A DNA stretch of 64,000 nt from Halomarinibacterium sp034670265 (GTDB taxonomy: Bacteria; Bacteroidota; Bacteroidia; Flavobacteriales; Flavobacteriaceae). The stretch spans positions 310,001 to 374,000 of the forward strand of contig JAXMNU010000003.1 of assembly GCA_034670265.1 (NCBI GenBank). Reading direction: 5' to 3'. Shown in pieces: positions 52,769 through 62,041 of this stretch. The notes beneath the pieces are model-generated. The model saw only the letters and a program-made list of their open reading frames with translations. It was not told the DNA's origin and did no database searches. A program made the position numbers and the translations under genes. The number at the start of each line of letters is the position of its first letter. Within the stretch, counting starts at the first letter, position 1.

Positions 52769-53821
52769 ATGATAGAAGATAAAAATAAACCAACTACTAA
52801 GATTTCAGATTTAGGAGAATTTGGTTTAATTGAACACCTTACAAAAGGATTTAAACTGAACAATAAATCTTCAATTTTTGGAGTAGGTGATGATGCTGCT
52901 GTTATCGGTTCTGAATCAGATTTAAAAAGAGTCGTTACTACAGATTTGTTGGTTGAAGGAGTGCATTTCGATTTGGGATATATGCCACTGAAGCATTTGG
53001 GATATAAAGCTGTGATTGTAAATCTTAGTGATGTGTACGCTATGAATGCACAACCTAAACAAATTACTGTATCGATAGCGGTTTCCAATAGATTTCCAGT
53101 GGAAGCACTTGAGGAGCTTTATGATGGTATAAAAACAGCGTGTAATATTTATAATGTAGATATGGTTGGAGGTGATACAACATCCTCAACTTCGGGTTTA
53201 ATTATTAGTATAACAGCTATTGGTGAAGCTAAAGCAGAGAATATAGTTTATAGAAGCGGGGCAAAAGACAATGACCTGTTAGTTATGTCAGGGGATATTG
53301 GTGCCGCGTATTTAGGACTACAAGTTTTGGAACGTGAAAAACAGGTTTTTAAAGCCAATCCAAATGCACAGCCCGATCTAGAACCCTATACCTATTTAGT
53401 CGAAAGACAACTTAAACCCGAAGCACGAAAAGATATTGTTTCTTTATTAAAAGACCTTGAAGTGACTCCTACTTCTATGATTGATATTAGTGATGGATTA
53501 TCTTCAGAAATACTTCACATTTGTAAAGCATCAAAAGCAGGCTGTAATATTTACGAAGAAAAAATTCCATTGGATCCACAAGTAATTTCAACTTGTGAAG
53601 AATTTAACTTAGATAGTACAACAATTGCCATGAGCGGTGGAGAGGATTATGAGTTATTATTTACTATTAAGACAGAAGATTTTCCCAAGATTAAGGCAAA
53701 CCCCAATTTAACAGTCATTGGACATATGACTGCTGAAAAAGAAGGAATACATTTAATTACAAGGGCAAATACGAAGATACCTATAATCGCAAGAGGTTGG
53801 AATTCTTTAAAAGAAGAGTAA
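52769..53821 (+). CDS. thiL: Thiamine-monophosphate kinase
   Basis: 350 residues. Phosphorylates thiamine phosphate to thiamine diphosphate with ATP. AIR-synthase fold landmarks: FGVGDDAAVIGSES near 36 (metal-binding Asp), DLLVEGVHFDLGYMPLKHLGYKA near 55, VDMVGGDTTSST near 130 (metal site), MIDISDGLSSEILHI near 235 and MSGGEDYELLFTI near 290. Slightly longer than the E. coli protein. Stands alone, convergent with two tiny Zn-ribbon genes. Confidence 0.96.
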   Translation: MIEDKNKPTTKISDLGEFGLIEHLTKGFKLNNKSSIFGVGDDAAVIGSESDLKRVVTTDLLVEGVHFDLGYMPLKHLGYKAVIVNLSDVYAMNAQPKQITVSIAVSNRFPVEALEELYDGIKTACNIYNVDMVGGDTTSSTSGLIISITAIGEAKAENIVYRSGAKDNDLLVMSGDIGAAYLGLQVLEREKQVFKANPNAQPDLEPYTYLVERQLKPEARKDIVSLLKDLEVTPTSMIDISDGLSSEILHICKASKAGCNIYEEKIPLDPQVISTCEEFNLDSTTIAMSGGEDYELLFTIKTEDFPKIKANPNLTVIGHMTAEKEGIHLITRANTKIPIIARGWNSLKEE

Positions 53822-54028
53822 TTAAACTGCTGCTCTATTTCGAAAATTTCTTTCGAACAAAAGGTTGTTTTCTTCCCAGTATTTAGAAAGCCTAACAATC
53901 CTTCCGTAGCCATCTACTGTAAATTTCTTATCACAACAGGAACATTTGTATTCTTTTAAAAGGATGTCCTTTTTCTTAATACTAATTAATTGATGACCTA
54001 ATAATTTACACAACATTCTTTTCTTCAT
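53822..54028 (-). CDS. Small zinc-ribbon-like protein (copy 2)
   Basis: 68 residues: CKLLGHQLI, then KEYKCSCCDKKFTVDGYGRIV. The C-x2-C (CSCC) and the Cys-x4-H at the start could form one zinc site. No known function. Paralogue of the gene just upstream; its ATG overlaps that stop (ATGA). The stop abuts the thiL stop with no space between the two genes. Confidence 0.7.
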   Translation of the reverse strand: MKKRMLCKLLGHQLISIKKKDILLKEYKCSCCDKKFTVDGYGRIVRLSKYWEENNLLFERNFRNRAAV

Positions 54029-54276
54029 GATGCTTGATAATATCGCTTCATTTTCTTTTCAAAAAACAAAGCTAATGATGAATTTATCTTTTTATTTTTC
54101 GAGGTTAAGATTTCTAAATTTCCCGAAAAATTATTGGTAACTTCTTTTCCACAATGCGAACATCGATATTCTTTTATGTGGTTAGTTACCTTTCGAGTAA
54201 TTAAATAATCATGTCCAAACGTACTGCAAACGATACCAGAAAAGGAAAACGATGGGTTTGAGGAGTTTGGTCTCAT
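54025..54276 (-). CDS. Small zinc-ribbon-like protein (copy 1)
   Basis: 83 residues: an unordered Ser/Asn-rich start, then CSTFGHDYLI, KEYRCSHCGKEVTNNFSGNLE and a basic tail (FEKKMKRYYQAS). Shares the C-x-x-x-GH ... EY-x-C-x-x-C order with its downstream neighbour. Zinc binding is inferred from the CSHCGKE motif. It resembles the small Zn-ribbon proteins met in phage and chromosome gaps, but nothing shows a phage link here. Confidence 0.7.
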   Translation of the reverse strand: MRPNSSNPSFSFSGIVCSTFGHDYLITRKVTNHIKEYRCSHCGKEVTNNFSGNLEILTSKNKKINSSLALFFEKKMKRYYQAS

Positions 54277-54341
54277 AGTTTTCTTAATTTGGTTGAGATA
54301 AATATATGATTTTTTTCTAATAAAATCGATAAAAAGTAAAA

Positions 54342-55112
54342 TTAATCGATTAAAAGCAAAAATTTAACAATTTCAGCTTCACTTTCTAGCCAACTCATAT
54401 GACTCCCAGAAAGGATTATAAGGTTAGAATTTGTCCTTTCTGAAATTACTTTTGAAGTAGATAACGGAACTATAGAATCTTCTGTTCCACAGATAATCCA
54501 TTTTTCTTTTGAAAAACTTTTCAAAATATGAGATCGATCTTCTCTGTCTCGCATACCCTTTATATTGGCAATAATCCCTTGTGGAGAAAAACCCTGCGCT
54601 TCTTTTATTAAAGTTTTAATTTCAGTAGCAAAACTGAGTCTCGATGTTGGTGAAAACAGGTTCGCAATTGCCATGCTTAAAAAAGAATTTTTCTCATGTT
54701 GAATTATTTTGACTGCACGACTCCTATTAAGCTTTCGTTCTTCTGTATCTGCTTCGGTTGTAGAATTTAGCAAAATGAGTTTTAAAACTTTTTCTTCAAA
54801 GAGTTCCGTAAATGCAAGAGAAATATAACCACCCATGGAATGTCCAACTAAAATGGCTTGGGAGATTTTTAATGAAAGTAGAAGTTCATTAATCACTTTT
54901 GCCATGAGTTCCATGGTATGCGCTTCGGTAATAGTTTCACTTTTTCCGTGACCAGGCAAATCTATAATTATAACAGTATATTTTTCAGAAAGCGGTGTTA
55001 CATAATTCTTCCAAATGGTGCTGCTTTCTAAAAACCCATGAAGCAATACCATAGCTGGGCCATTGCCATATGCTTCATAATAAATGTTGGAATTGTCGTA
55101 CTGAAAAATCAT
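54342..55112 (-). CDS. Alpha/beta-hydrolase fold enzyme
   Basis: 256 residues from the ATG at 55112 (MIFQYDNSNIYYEAYGNGPA), preferred over an upstream start that overlaps brnQ. Alpha/beta hydrolase with oxyanion region LLHGFLESSTIW, nucleophile elbow VGHSMGGYISL (Ser near 93), acid CGTEDSIVP (Asp) and the catalytic His in LSGSHMSWLE near 242. Cytosolic, no signal peptide. Substrate unknown (family includes esterases, MenH-like and epoxide hydrolases). Confidence 0.9.
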   Translation of the reverse strand: MIFQYDNSNIYYEAYGNGPAMVLLHGFLESSTIWKNYVTPLSEKYTVIIIDLPGHGKSETITEAHTMELMAKVINELLLSLKISQAILVGHSMGGYISLAFTELFEEKVLKLILLNSTTEADTEERKLNRSRAVKIIQHEKNSFLSMAIANLFSPTSRLSFATEIKTLIKEAQGFSPQGIIANIKGMRDREDRSHILKSFSKEKWIICGTEDSIVPLSTSKVISERTNSNLIILSGSHMSWLESEAEIVKFLLLID

Positions 55113-55142
55113 TTTTCTATCTTCACGGACAAATATCTGCCA

Positions 55143-56435
55143 ATGAACCACACCAAGCAAACCTTTGTGACCGCTTTTGCGTTATTTTCACTTTTTTTTG
55201 GTGCAGGGAATCTTATTTTACCACCATTTTTAGGCTTTAACAGTGGGCAAGATTGGTTTTGGGTGTTGTTTGGTTTTGTTGTCTCTGCAGTGGTGATTCC
55301 TATTTTGGCTATTTACGGTCATGCAAAATTACAAGGGTCCTTGCTTGATTTTGGAAAAAAAGTTTCACCCAAATTTGCTTTACTATTTGCAATCATTATT
55401 TATGTCATTTCTATTACGCTGCCATCCCCGCGAACGGCATCGGTAACACACGAGATGGCCATTGCTCCCTATTTTACTATTTCATCGCTTTGGACAAGTA
55501 CCGTTTATTTTGCTGTGGTTTTAATATTTGCGCTAAACCGATCAAAAATTTTAAATATCATTGGTAAATTCCTTACACCACTTATCTTTCTTATCTTATT
55601 GTTGATTATCATTATTGGACTTTCATCGGAAGCAGAAATGCTACGAGCCAGTATTTTTGAAAACAATTTTACTTCAGGAATTTTAGAAGGCTATCAAACT
55701 TTTGATGCCATTGGAGGTGTGGTCGTGGGAGGTGTCATTGTTATCTCGTTGTCGTTTCAATCAAAATTATCTTTTGTTGAAAAAAAGAAGATTATTGGGA
55801 AAGCTGGACTCTTTGCTGGAACAGCGTTATTTTTAATGTATGGGGGACTTATTGCTTTAGGGGCACATTATAGTTTACTTCCGGAAGTGGGAGATAGAGC
55901 ACAATTCTTAACCTTTTTAAGTGTCCAATCTCTGGGTAATATTGGTACTGCTTTTTTGGCCGTTTTGGTAGCCTTAGCTTGTTTTACCACAGCCGTTGGA
56001 ATTGTAACTGGAACAGCCGATTTTGTAAAAGGTATTTCGAAAGACTCACAAAATGCGTATAAAATAACTGTAATTCTGGGCTGTATTTTAGGTGTAGTCA
56101 TGGGGCAGTTGCCAGTAAATTATATTATAGCGATTGCTTTCCCGGCACTCATGTTTATCTATCCAATTACCATTGTACTAATATTGTTGAATGTATTACC
56201 CGAAAAATACACTTCAAAATTAATTTTTAGAGGGGTGGTTTTGGTAACATTTTTATTTAGTATTCCCGATTTTTTAGGTGTGATTTCACCCGAAGAGAAT
56301 TGGGGAGTCATTAGAAATTACATTCCGTTAGCGCATCAAAACATGGGATGGATTTTACCTGCATTGCTCACTTTTGTTTTGCTGAATTTTCTCCAGAAAA
56401 AGAACAATTCTGAAACTCTTTTAGAGGAAAATTGA
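55143..56435 (+). CDS. brnQ: Branched-chain amino acid transporter, BrnQ/LIVCS family
   Basis: 430 residues from the ATG at 55143. Sodium-coupled importer of Leu, Ile and Val. About 12 hydrophobic segments: FVTAFALFSLFFGAGNLILPPFLG at the start is the LIVCS signature, with SITLPSPRTASVTHEMAI near 95 and TTAVGIVTGTADFVKGI near 285. Divergent from the hydrolase gene, with only 30 bases between the two start codons, so promoters must overlap coding sequence. Confidence 0.95.
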   Translation: MNHTKQTFVTAFALFSLFFGAGNLILPPFLGFNSGQDWFWVLFGFVVSAVVIPILAIYGHAKLQGSLLDFGKKVSPKFALLFAIIIYVISITLPSPRTASVTHEMAIAPYFTISSLWTSTVYFAVVLIFALNRSKILNIIGKFLTPLIFLILLLIIIIGLSSEAEMLRASIFENNFTSGILEGYQTFDAIGGVVVGGVIVISLSFQSKLSFVEKKKIIGKAGLFAGTALFLMYGGLIALGAHYSLLPEVGDRAQFLTFLSVQSLGNIGTAFLAVLVALACFTTAVGIVTGTADFVKGISKDSQNAYKITVILGCILGVVMGQLPVNYIIAIAFPALMFIYPITIVLILLNVLPEKYTSKLIFRGVVLVTFLFSIPDFLGVISPEENWGVIRNYIPLAHQNMGWILPALLTFVLLNFLQKKNNSETLLEEN

Positions 56436-56632
56436 CGTTTTTCGCATTATTTTAACATTTTCACTAAAAATCGAAAACGATGTCGTCCCTTTTTTTCTGA
56501 AAAAAGGCTTTTAAAAAAACTACATTTTAGTAACATATTGTCAATTTATCACTCCTTTTTTTGCCAACTCAATAATAAAGAGTTTGTCAAATTATGAAAT
56601 TCGTAAAAGGCTGATATTTTAGCAGTTAAAGG

Positions 56633-56663
56633 TTTGTAAAAGCATATTTGTGTTTTAGATTTG
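56633..56663 (+). promoter_or_regulatory. Canonical Bacteroidota promoter of the CBM48 gene
   Basis: TTTG (56633-56636), 19 bases, TAGATTTG (56656-56663): both boxes match the consensus and lie 27 bases before the ATG at 56690. Confidence 0.75.
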
Positions 56664-56689
56664 AATAAGAATTTTAAAAACGAAACATC

Positions 56690-56986
56690 ATGGCAATTAC
56701 AAAACAATATTTAAAAAGCAAACCAGTTTGCAAAGTTACTTTTACGGTTCCTGCAGAGGAAGCAAAGGAAGTAAAAGTAGTAGGATCTTTTAATGGTTGG
56801 AATACCAAAAAGACACCTCTTAAAAAATTAAAAAACGGAACTTTTAAAGGAACCTTAGATTTAGATAAGGACCAATCCTACGAATTCCGTTATGTGGTTG
56901 ATGGAAACTACATAAATGAAGCAGAAGCAGATGCCTACGCTTGGAACGATTACGCTGGTGCAGAAAACAGTGTGTTACACGTTTAA
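56690..56986 (+). CDS. Stand-alone CBM48 (isoamylase N-terminal / AMPK-glycogen-binding) protein
   Basis: 98 residues. The whole protein is one CBM48-type module: VCKVTFTVPAEEAKEVKVVGSFNGWN near 13-38, a conserved Trp (SFNGWNTKK) for glycogen or starch contact, DLDKDQSYEFRYVVDGN near 57, and NDYAGAENSVLHV at the end. No enzyme domain and no signal peptide, so it may be a cytosolic glycogen-binding regulator. It has its own promoter and terminator. Confidence 0.88.
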   Translation: MAITKQYLKSKPVCKVTFTVPAEEAKEVKVVGSFNGWNTKKTPLKKLKNGTFKGTLDLDKDQSYEFRYVVDGNYINEAEADAYAWNDYAGAENSVLHV

Positions 56987-57004
56987 TTTTTTGCCCTAAA
57001 TCAC

Positions 57005-57037
57005 AAAAAAAGCCCCGCATTTTGCGGGGCTTTTTTT
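57005..57037. terminator. Bidirectional rho-independent terminator
   Basis: Perfect 15-base stem (AAAAAAAGCCCCGCA with its complement) around a TTT loop, T runs on both sides, between the convergent CBM48 and aminopeptidase genes. Confidence 0.95.
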
Positions 57038-58326
57038 TAATTCATTAAATCTTCAATTTCTTCGGCTTCAATTGGGATATTGCGCATTAAATTAAATGGT
57101 TCTCCCTTTTCTTGAATAACTACGTCATCTTCCAATCGAACGCCAAAACCTTCTTCGGGAATATAAATTCCAGGCTCAACGGTAAATACCATATTGGCTT
57201 TTATGGGCTCCCATAAAATTCCATAATCGTGGGTGTCAAGCCCAATATGATGACTTGTCCCGTGCATAAAATATTTTTTATAAGCTGGCCAATCGGGGTC
57301 TTCATTTTTCACATCTGCTTTGTCAATGAGTCCTAAGCCCAACAATTCTGAAGTCATTAATTTACCAACCTCTACGTGATATTCTTTCCAATAAGCCCCA
57401 GGAACCAACATTTTTGTAGCTTCATTTTTCACTCGATTCACGGCATTATACACCTCCTTTTGGCGTTTTGTAAACCTTCCGTTTACAGGAATCGTACGAG
57501 TCATATCGCTGCTATAGTTTGCATATTCAGCGCCTACATCCATTAAAATAAGGTCGCCCTCTTTACATTGTTGGTTATTTTCAATATAGTGAAGCACATT
57601 GGCATTATTTCCACTAGCAATAATGGGCGTATAGGCAAATCCTTTGGAGCGATTACACAAAAATTCGTGAATGTATTCGGCTTCAATTTCATATTCCCAA
57701 ACTCCAGGTTTTACAAAATTGAGCACTCTTCGAAAGCCTTTTTCAGTAATATTACAAGCCGTTTGGAGCAAATCAATTTCAATGGAATCTTTTACAGACC
57801 GAAGCCTTTGAAGAATAGGGTTGCTTTTTGCCCAAGTATGTGCAGGAAATTTTTCTTTGGTTTTTTTGATAAAACGGTCTTCACGAGTTTCGGTTTCTAC
57901 ACTTTGGCGGTAATGCTCATTCGTGTTAAAATAGATGGTTTCGGCTTGGGTCATCAACTCGAAGAATACTTTATCGAATTCACTTAGCCAATACACGGTT
58001 TTGATTCCGCTCACCTCAAAAGCACGTTCCTTAGTTAACTTTTCTCCTTCCCATACAGCGATGTGGTCATTTGTTTCCCTAACAAAAAGTACCTCTCGAT
58101 GTTTCTCTTCCGCAGCATCTGGAAATAATAACAAAATGCTTTCCTCTTGGTCCACACCACTTAAATACAAAATATCACGATGCTGATTAAAAGGCATGGT
58201 ACTATCTGCGCTTACGGGATAAATATCGTTACTGTTAAAAACGGCAATACTTTTAGGCTTCATCTGTGCCATGAAGTTTTTGCGATTTTTGATATACAAT
58301 TTTCGGTCTATAGGAAGATATTTCAT
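57037..58326 (-). CDS. Xaa-Pro aminopeptidase (aminopeptidase P family)
   Basis: 429 residues from the ATG at 58326; an extended frame upstream lacks homology. M24 metallopeptidase removing N-terminal residues before proline. N-terminal AMP domain (about 1-165) with NDIYPVSADSTMPFNQHRDI, then pita-bread domain: LMDVGAEYANYSSDMTRTIPVNG (two Asp metal ligands), HGTSHHIGLDTHD (His ligand), FTVEPGIYIPEE and RLEDDVVI (two Glu ligands). All five metal ligands are present. Terminator shared with the CBM48 gene. Confidence 0.95.
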   Translation of the reverse strand: MKYLPIDRKLYIKNRKNFMAQMKPKSIAVFNSNDIYPVSADSTMPFNQHRDILYLSGVDQEESILLLFPDAAEEKHREVLFVRETNDHIAVWEGEKLTKERAFEVSGIKTVYWLSEFDKVFFELMTQAETIYFNTNEHYRQSVETETREDRFIKKTKEKFPAHTWAKSNPILQRLRSVKDSIEIDLLQTACNITEKGFRRVLNFVKPGVWEYEIEAEYIHEFLCNRSKGFAYTPIIASGNNANVLHYIENNQQCKEGDLILMDVGAEYANYSSDMTRTIPVNGRFTKRQKEVYNAVNRVKNEATKMLVPGAYWKEYHVEVGKLMTSELLGLGLIDKADVKNEDPDWPAYKKYFMHGTSHHIGLDTHDYGILWEPIKANMVFTVEPGIYIPEEGFGVRLEDDVVIQEKGEPFNLMRNIPIEAEEIEDLMN

Positions 58327-58389
58327 GTTTTTACATTTAGTGTTTTCAAAATTAAGGAATGAAGATTTGAAAATAGCAGCCAAATGGCG

Positions 58390-58974
58390 TTAAATAATTT
58401 TTTTCCGAATTCTACTCATATTTCTTGTCGAAATTCCTAAAAATGAAGCTAAATACCGAAGCGGAACTTGTTGTAATAAATTGGGCTCGGTTGCAAGCAT
58501 TTTTTTGTATCGTGCTTCAGGGGAGAGGGTGAGTAAATCGATGCGATAATCGTCTATTAAAAAAATCTGATTTTCGATTAAATTGAAATAAAATTGAAAG
58601 AACCCTTCATTATTTTTTAATAAGTAATTGAATTTTTCAATAGTTAAAACCCAAAGCACAGTTGAAGTAATAGCTTTAATATTTTTTCGAGAAGGGACTT
58701 GATTTTTAAAACTCTTTAAGGCTGAAGTATAGGTGTTTTTTAAAGCTAAATAGGTGGTTTTTTCTTCACCAGAAACGATAATAGAATGCTGTAAAATGCC
58801 ACTTTCTATAAAACAGAAGTATTGACAAACTTTACCTTGCTCGGCAAAAAAATCATTCTTTTTTAAATCTAAAGATTTAAAAGAATCCAATATTTTGGGA
58901 ACAAAGATGTCTAGACTTGTATCGTTCAAGACCTTTTTTATACTGCTTTCTAAGAGAAGTTTAGAAGAAATCAT
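58390..58974 (-). CDS. Crp/Fnr-family transcriptional regulator
   Basis: 194 residues. A cyclic-nucleotide-binding-like beta-roll (about 30-125; DFFAEQGKVCQYFCFIESGIL, EEKTTYLALKNTYTSA) is followed by a helical linker and a C-terminal helix-turn-helix (VPLRYLASFLGISTRNMSRIRKK). The wing after the helix-turn-helix is very short. Ligand unknown; this short Bacteroidota group usually lacks the exact cAMP-binding residues. Located 63 bases upstream of the aminopeptidase start and transcribed in the same direction. Confidence 0.9.
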   Translation of the reverse strand: MISSKLLLESSIKKVLNDTSLDIFVPKILDSFKSLDLKKNDFFAEQGKVCQYFCFIESGILQHSIIVSGEEKTTYLALKNTYTSALKSFKNQVPSRKNIKAITSTVLWVLTIEKFNYLLKNNEGFFQFYFNLIENQIFLIDDYRIDLLTLSPEARYKKMLATEPNLLQQVPLRYLASFLGISTRNMSRIRKKII

Positions 58975-59092
58975 ACATTCTTAATTATTCCCGAAATTAA
59001 ACAACTAATTTATGTAGGGTGTTAAACTTCCACAAAATATTTTGCAGTATTTTAGTCATTCTGTACTTTTCACTTTTCAAAACCAACTCAAA

Positions 59093-61930
59093 ATGAAAAA
59101 TTTACTTTCTATCTGTTTCCTTTTTATTTCATCTTTCCTCTTTGCACAACAACCTGCTACTTTAGCTAGTGATGTGGATAAAGCAATTCAGAAAAAGGAG
59201 CAACTCACCCAAAACTCTCTAGTTAAAAATTTACCCTTCAATAATATTGGTCCCACAGTAATGAGTGGACGGGTAGTTGATATTGCCGTGAATCCTTCTA
59301 ACCCAACTGAGTTTTATGTGGGATATGCTAGTGGAGGTGTTTGGCATACTGTAAATAATGGAACCAGTTTCGAACCCATTTTGGATAGCAGCCCAACACA
59401 AAATGTAGGTTCACTTGCCGTTGATTGGAAAAACGGAACGATTTGGGTGGGGACAGGCGAGGTAAATGCTTCCCGCTCTAGCTATGCTGGCATAGGTTTA
59501 TTGCAATCAAACGATAATGGAAAAACATGGAACAATATGGGTTTAAAAGATTCGCATCACATTAGCCGAATTTTAATCAACCCCAATAATTCAAATGAGA
59601 TTGTCGTAGGTGTTATTGGACACTTATATTCTGAAAATGAAGAGCGCGGAGTTTTTAAATCTTTTGACGGCGGAAAAACGTGGAATAAAACATTGTTTAT
59701 TAATAATCACACAGGAATTATTGAAATGGATGTGCATCCTAATAACTTCAATATTATGTATGCTACTTCCTGGGATAAAGACCGAAAAGCTTGGAATTTT
59801 AAAGGTAATGGAGTGGGTAGTGGAATCTACAAAAGTGTGGATGCAGGAAATACTTGGACCCATGTTTCAACTGAAGCGAGTGGCTTTCCTACAGGCGATG
59901 GCGTTGGAAGAATTGGAGTTGCTGTGGTAGATGAAAATACGGTGTATGCTATTCACGATAACCAATTCTTAAGAGAAAAAGAATCAGAAGATACCAGCGA
60001 GGGGCTTACCAAAGAAGACTTTAAAGTGATGACGAAGGATGCCTTTTTGAATCTGGACGATGACAAGTTGGAAAGCTACCTGCGTAACAACGGATTTCAG
60101 GAAAAATATAAAGCCGAGAACGTAAAACAAATGGTACGAAGTGGTGGTGTCGTTCCTATGGATTTGGCAAAATACCTTGAGGATGCCAATACCATGTTAT
60201 TTGACACCCCAGTTATTGGAGCTGAAGTGTATAAAAGCACAGATGCTGGAAAAACGTGGAATAAAACACACAAAGGCTATCTCGACGGAATCTATTATTC
60301 GTATGGGTATTACTTCGGAAGAATTCACGTGGATCCAAACAATCCCAATGGAATTTACATTTACGGGGTTCCTATTTTAAAATCGAAAGACGGTGGAAAA
60401 ACATTTACTTCTATAGATGCCGATAATGTGCACGCAGATCATCATGCACTTTGGATAAATCCGAAGATGCCTGGTCACCTTATTAATGGAAACGATGGAG
60501 GAGTTAATATAAGTTACGACGATGGTGAAAATTGGATTAAATGTAATACTCCAGCAGTTGGACAATTTTATGCCATTAATATTGATAACGCAAAGCCTTA
60601 CAATGTTTATGGTGGATTGCAAGATAATGGGGTGTGGGTTGGTTCTCACGAAACCGAAGAAGGGGTGTATTGGCACCAATCGGGTCAATACCCTTATAAA
60701 ATGATTATGGGAGGCGACGGAATGCAAATTGAAATTGATGACCGTGATAATAACATTGTATATACTGGGTTTCAGTTTGGGAATTACTACCGACTCAATC
60801 GTGAAACTAACGAAAATAAATACATTCAGCCAAAGCACGAATTGGGGGAAAGCCCCTATCGTTTCAATTGGCAAACGCCTATTTTATTAAGTAAGCACAA
60901 TCAGGATATTTTGTATTTCGGCGGAAACAAGTTAATGCGAAGTATGAATAAAGGAGACGATTGGGAAGCTATTTCATTTGACCTTACCAATGGTGGAAAA
61001 CCTGGAAATGTAGCCTATGGAACGCTAACAACTATGAGCGAATCGCCCTTTCAGTTTGGTTTGATTTACACTGGGAGCGACGATGGATTAGTGTATGTGA
61101 CAAGAAACGGGGGTGGCGATTGGAAAAAGATTTCAAACTCGTTTCCCAAGGATTTATGGGTGAGTAGAGTCGTTGCTTCAAAACATAAAAAATCGAGAGT
61201 GTATGTAACGCTAAATGGCTACCGTTGGGATGACTTTACATCCTATGTTTATGTAAGTGAAGATTTTGGAGACACTTGGAAAAGCATTAGCAGTAATTTA
61301 CCAGACTCACCAGTAAATGTGATTCGTGAGGATTCAGAAAATATGAATATTTTGTATTTGGGAACCGATAATGGAGCCTATGTTTCTTTTAATAGAGGGA
61401 ACAGTTGGGAAGCTTTTTCCGAAGGACTACCCAATGTAGCATTTCACGATATAAGAGTGCAACCCGAAGCAAAAGATTTGGTGTTGGGAACCCACGGTAG
61501 GTCGATTTACACGGCAGATATTTCACTATTGCAACAAGTTTCTGAAGATACGATGAGTAATTTGCTAGTTAATTCTATTGAACCTATCCGTTCTTCTCGT
61601 CGATGGGGAAGTAGCTTTAGTGAGTGGAATGATCCTTACGAGCCCTCCATAGATATTCAGTTTTATAGCCCTGAAAGTGGGAAGGCAACCATTACTGTTT
61701 CTTCGGAAGACGGAAAGGAGTTACAACAATGGAAAGTAGATGCTTCAAAAGGATTTAATCTTTCAAAATACGATGTAAGTCTTTCCGAAAAGGCAGCGAA
61801 AAATCTTGAAAAAGCTGGAATTAAGGTTTCAAAAGCGCAAAATGAAAAGTATTATTTGCCCAAAGGAAATTATACTGTTGAGGTTTCTATTTCAGGAAAA
61901 ACCGCTAAACAAAAACTGGAGATAAAGTAG
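59093..61930 (+). CDS. Large secreted BNR/sortilin-type beta-propeller protein
   Basis: 945 residues from the ATG at 59093 with signal peptide (KNLLSICFLFISSFLFAQ). Repeated BNR/Asp-box units: SNDNGKTWNNM, SFDGGKTWNKT, SVDAGNTWTHV, STDAGKTWNKT, SKDGGKTFTSI, SYDDGENWIKC, TRNGGGDWKKI, SEDFGDTWKSI, NRGNSWEAF. This is the VPS10/sortilin-like WD40/YVTN double propeller; a C-terminal beta domain (about 830-945) follows, with no type A or type B sorting tail. Such proteins are common in Bacteroidota; a xyloglucanase-like role cannot be supported because no catalytic pair is evident. Confidence 0.9.
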   Translation: MKNLLSICFLFISSFLFAQQPATLASDVDKAIQKKEQLTQNSLVKNLPFNNIGPTVMSGRVVDIAVNPSNPTEFYVGYASGGVWHTVNNGTSFEPILDSSPTQNVGSLAVDWKNGTIWVGTGEVNASRSSYAGIGLLQSNDNGKTWNNMGLKDSHHISRILINPNNSNEIVVGVIGHLYSENEERGVFKSFDGGKTWNKTLFINNHTGIIEMDVHPNNFNIMYATSWDKDRKAWNFKGNGVGSGIYKSVDAGNTWTHVSTEASGFPTGDGVGRIGVAVVDENTVYAIHDNQFLREKESEDTSEGLTKEDFKVMTKDAFLNLDDDKLESYLRNNGFQEKYKAENVKQMVRSGGVVPMDLAKYLEDANTMLFDTPVIGAEVYKSTDAGKTWNKTHKGYLDGIYYSYGYYFGRIHVDPNNPNGIYIYGVPILKSKDGGKTFTSIDADNVHADHHALWINPKMPGHLINGNDGGVNISYDDGENWIKCNTPAVGQFYAINIDNAKPYNVYGGLQDNGVWVGSHETEEGVYWHQSGQYPYKMIMGGDGMQIEIDDRDNNIVYTGFQFGNYYRLNRETNENKYIQPKHELGESPYRFNWQTPILLSKHNQDILYFGGNKLMRSMNKGDDWEAISFDLTNGGKPGNVAYGTLTTMSESPFQFGLIYTGSDDGLVYVTRNGGGDWKKISNSFPKDLWVSRVVASKHKKSRVYVTLNGYRWDDFTSYVYVSEDFGDTWKSISSNLPDSPVNVIREDSENMNILYLGTDNGAYVSFNRGNSWEAFSEGLPNVAFHDIRVQPEAKDLVLGTHGRSIYTADISLLQQVSEDTMSNLLVNSIEPIRSSRRWGSSFSEWNDPYEPSIDIQFYSPESGKATITVSSEDGKELQQWKVDASKGFNLSKYDVSLSEKAAKNLEKAGIKVSKAQNEKYYLPKGNYTVEVSISGKTAKQKLEIK

Positions 61931-61976
61931 GTTTTCAGCATTGTTTAAAATAGTTCTAAATTCTTCTTAAAAGGAA

Positions 61977-62016
61977 TGCCAAAGTTTGGCAATCATTCTT
62001 TTGAGCCGTACTTTTG
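61977..62016 (+). promoter_or_regulatory. sdh operon promoter with overlapping palindrome
   Basis: TTTG (61985-61988), 20 bases, TACTTTTG (62009-62016), both consensus, 26 bases before the sdhC ATG. The -33 box lies inside a perfect palindrome TGCCAAA G TTTGGCA (61977-61991), a plausible operator. Confidence 0.75.
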
Positions 62017-62041
62017 TAAGTGAAATTTTGAAAGATACACT

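Noticed and set aside
56488..56507. Stem CCTTTTTT / AAAAAAGG after brnQ as a terminator
   Set aside because: The stem is almost all A-T with only two G-C pairs and its downstream tail is mixed; too weak to annotate.
60377..60874. 165-codon open frame antisense to the BNR-propeller gene
   Set aside because: Lies fully inside a clearly coding gene in the opposite frame, no signal or domain; a shadow.
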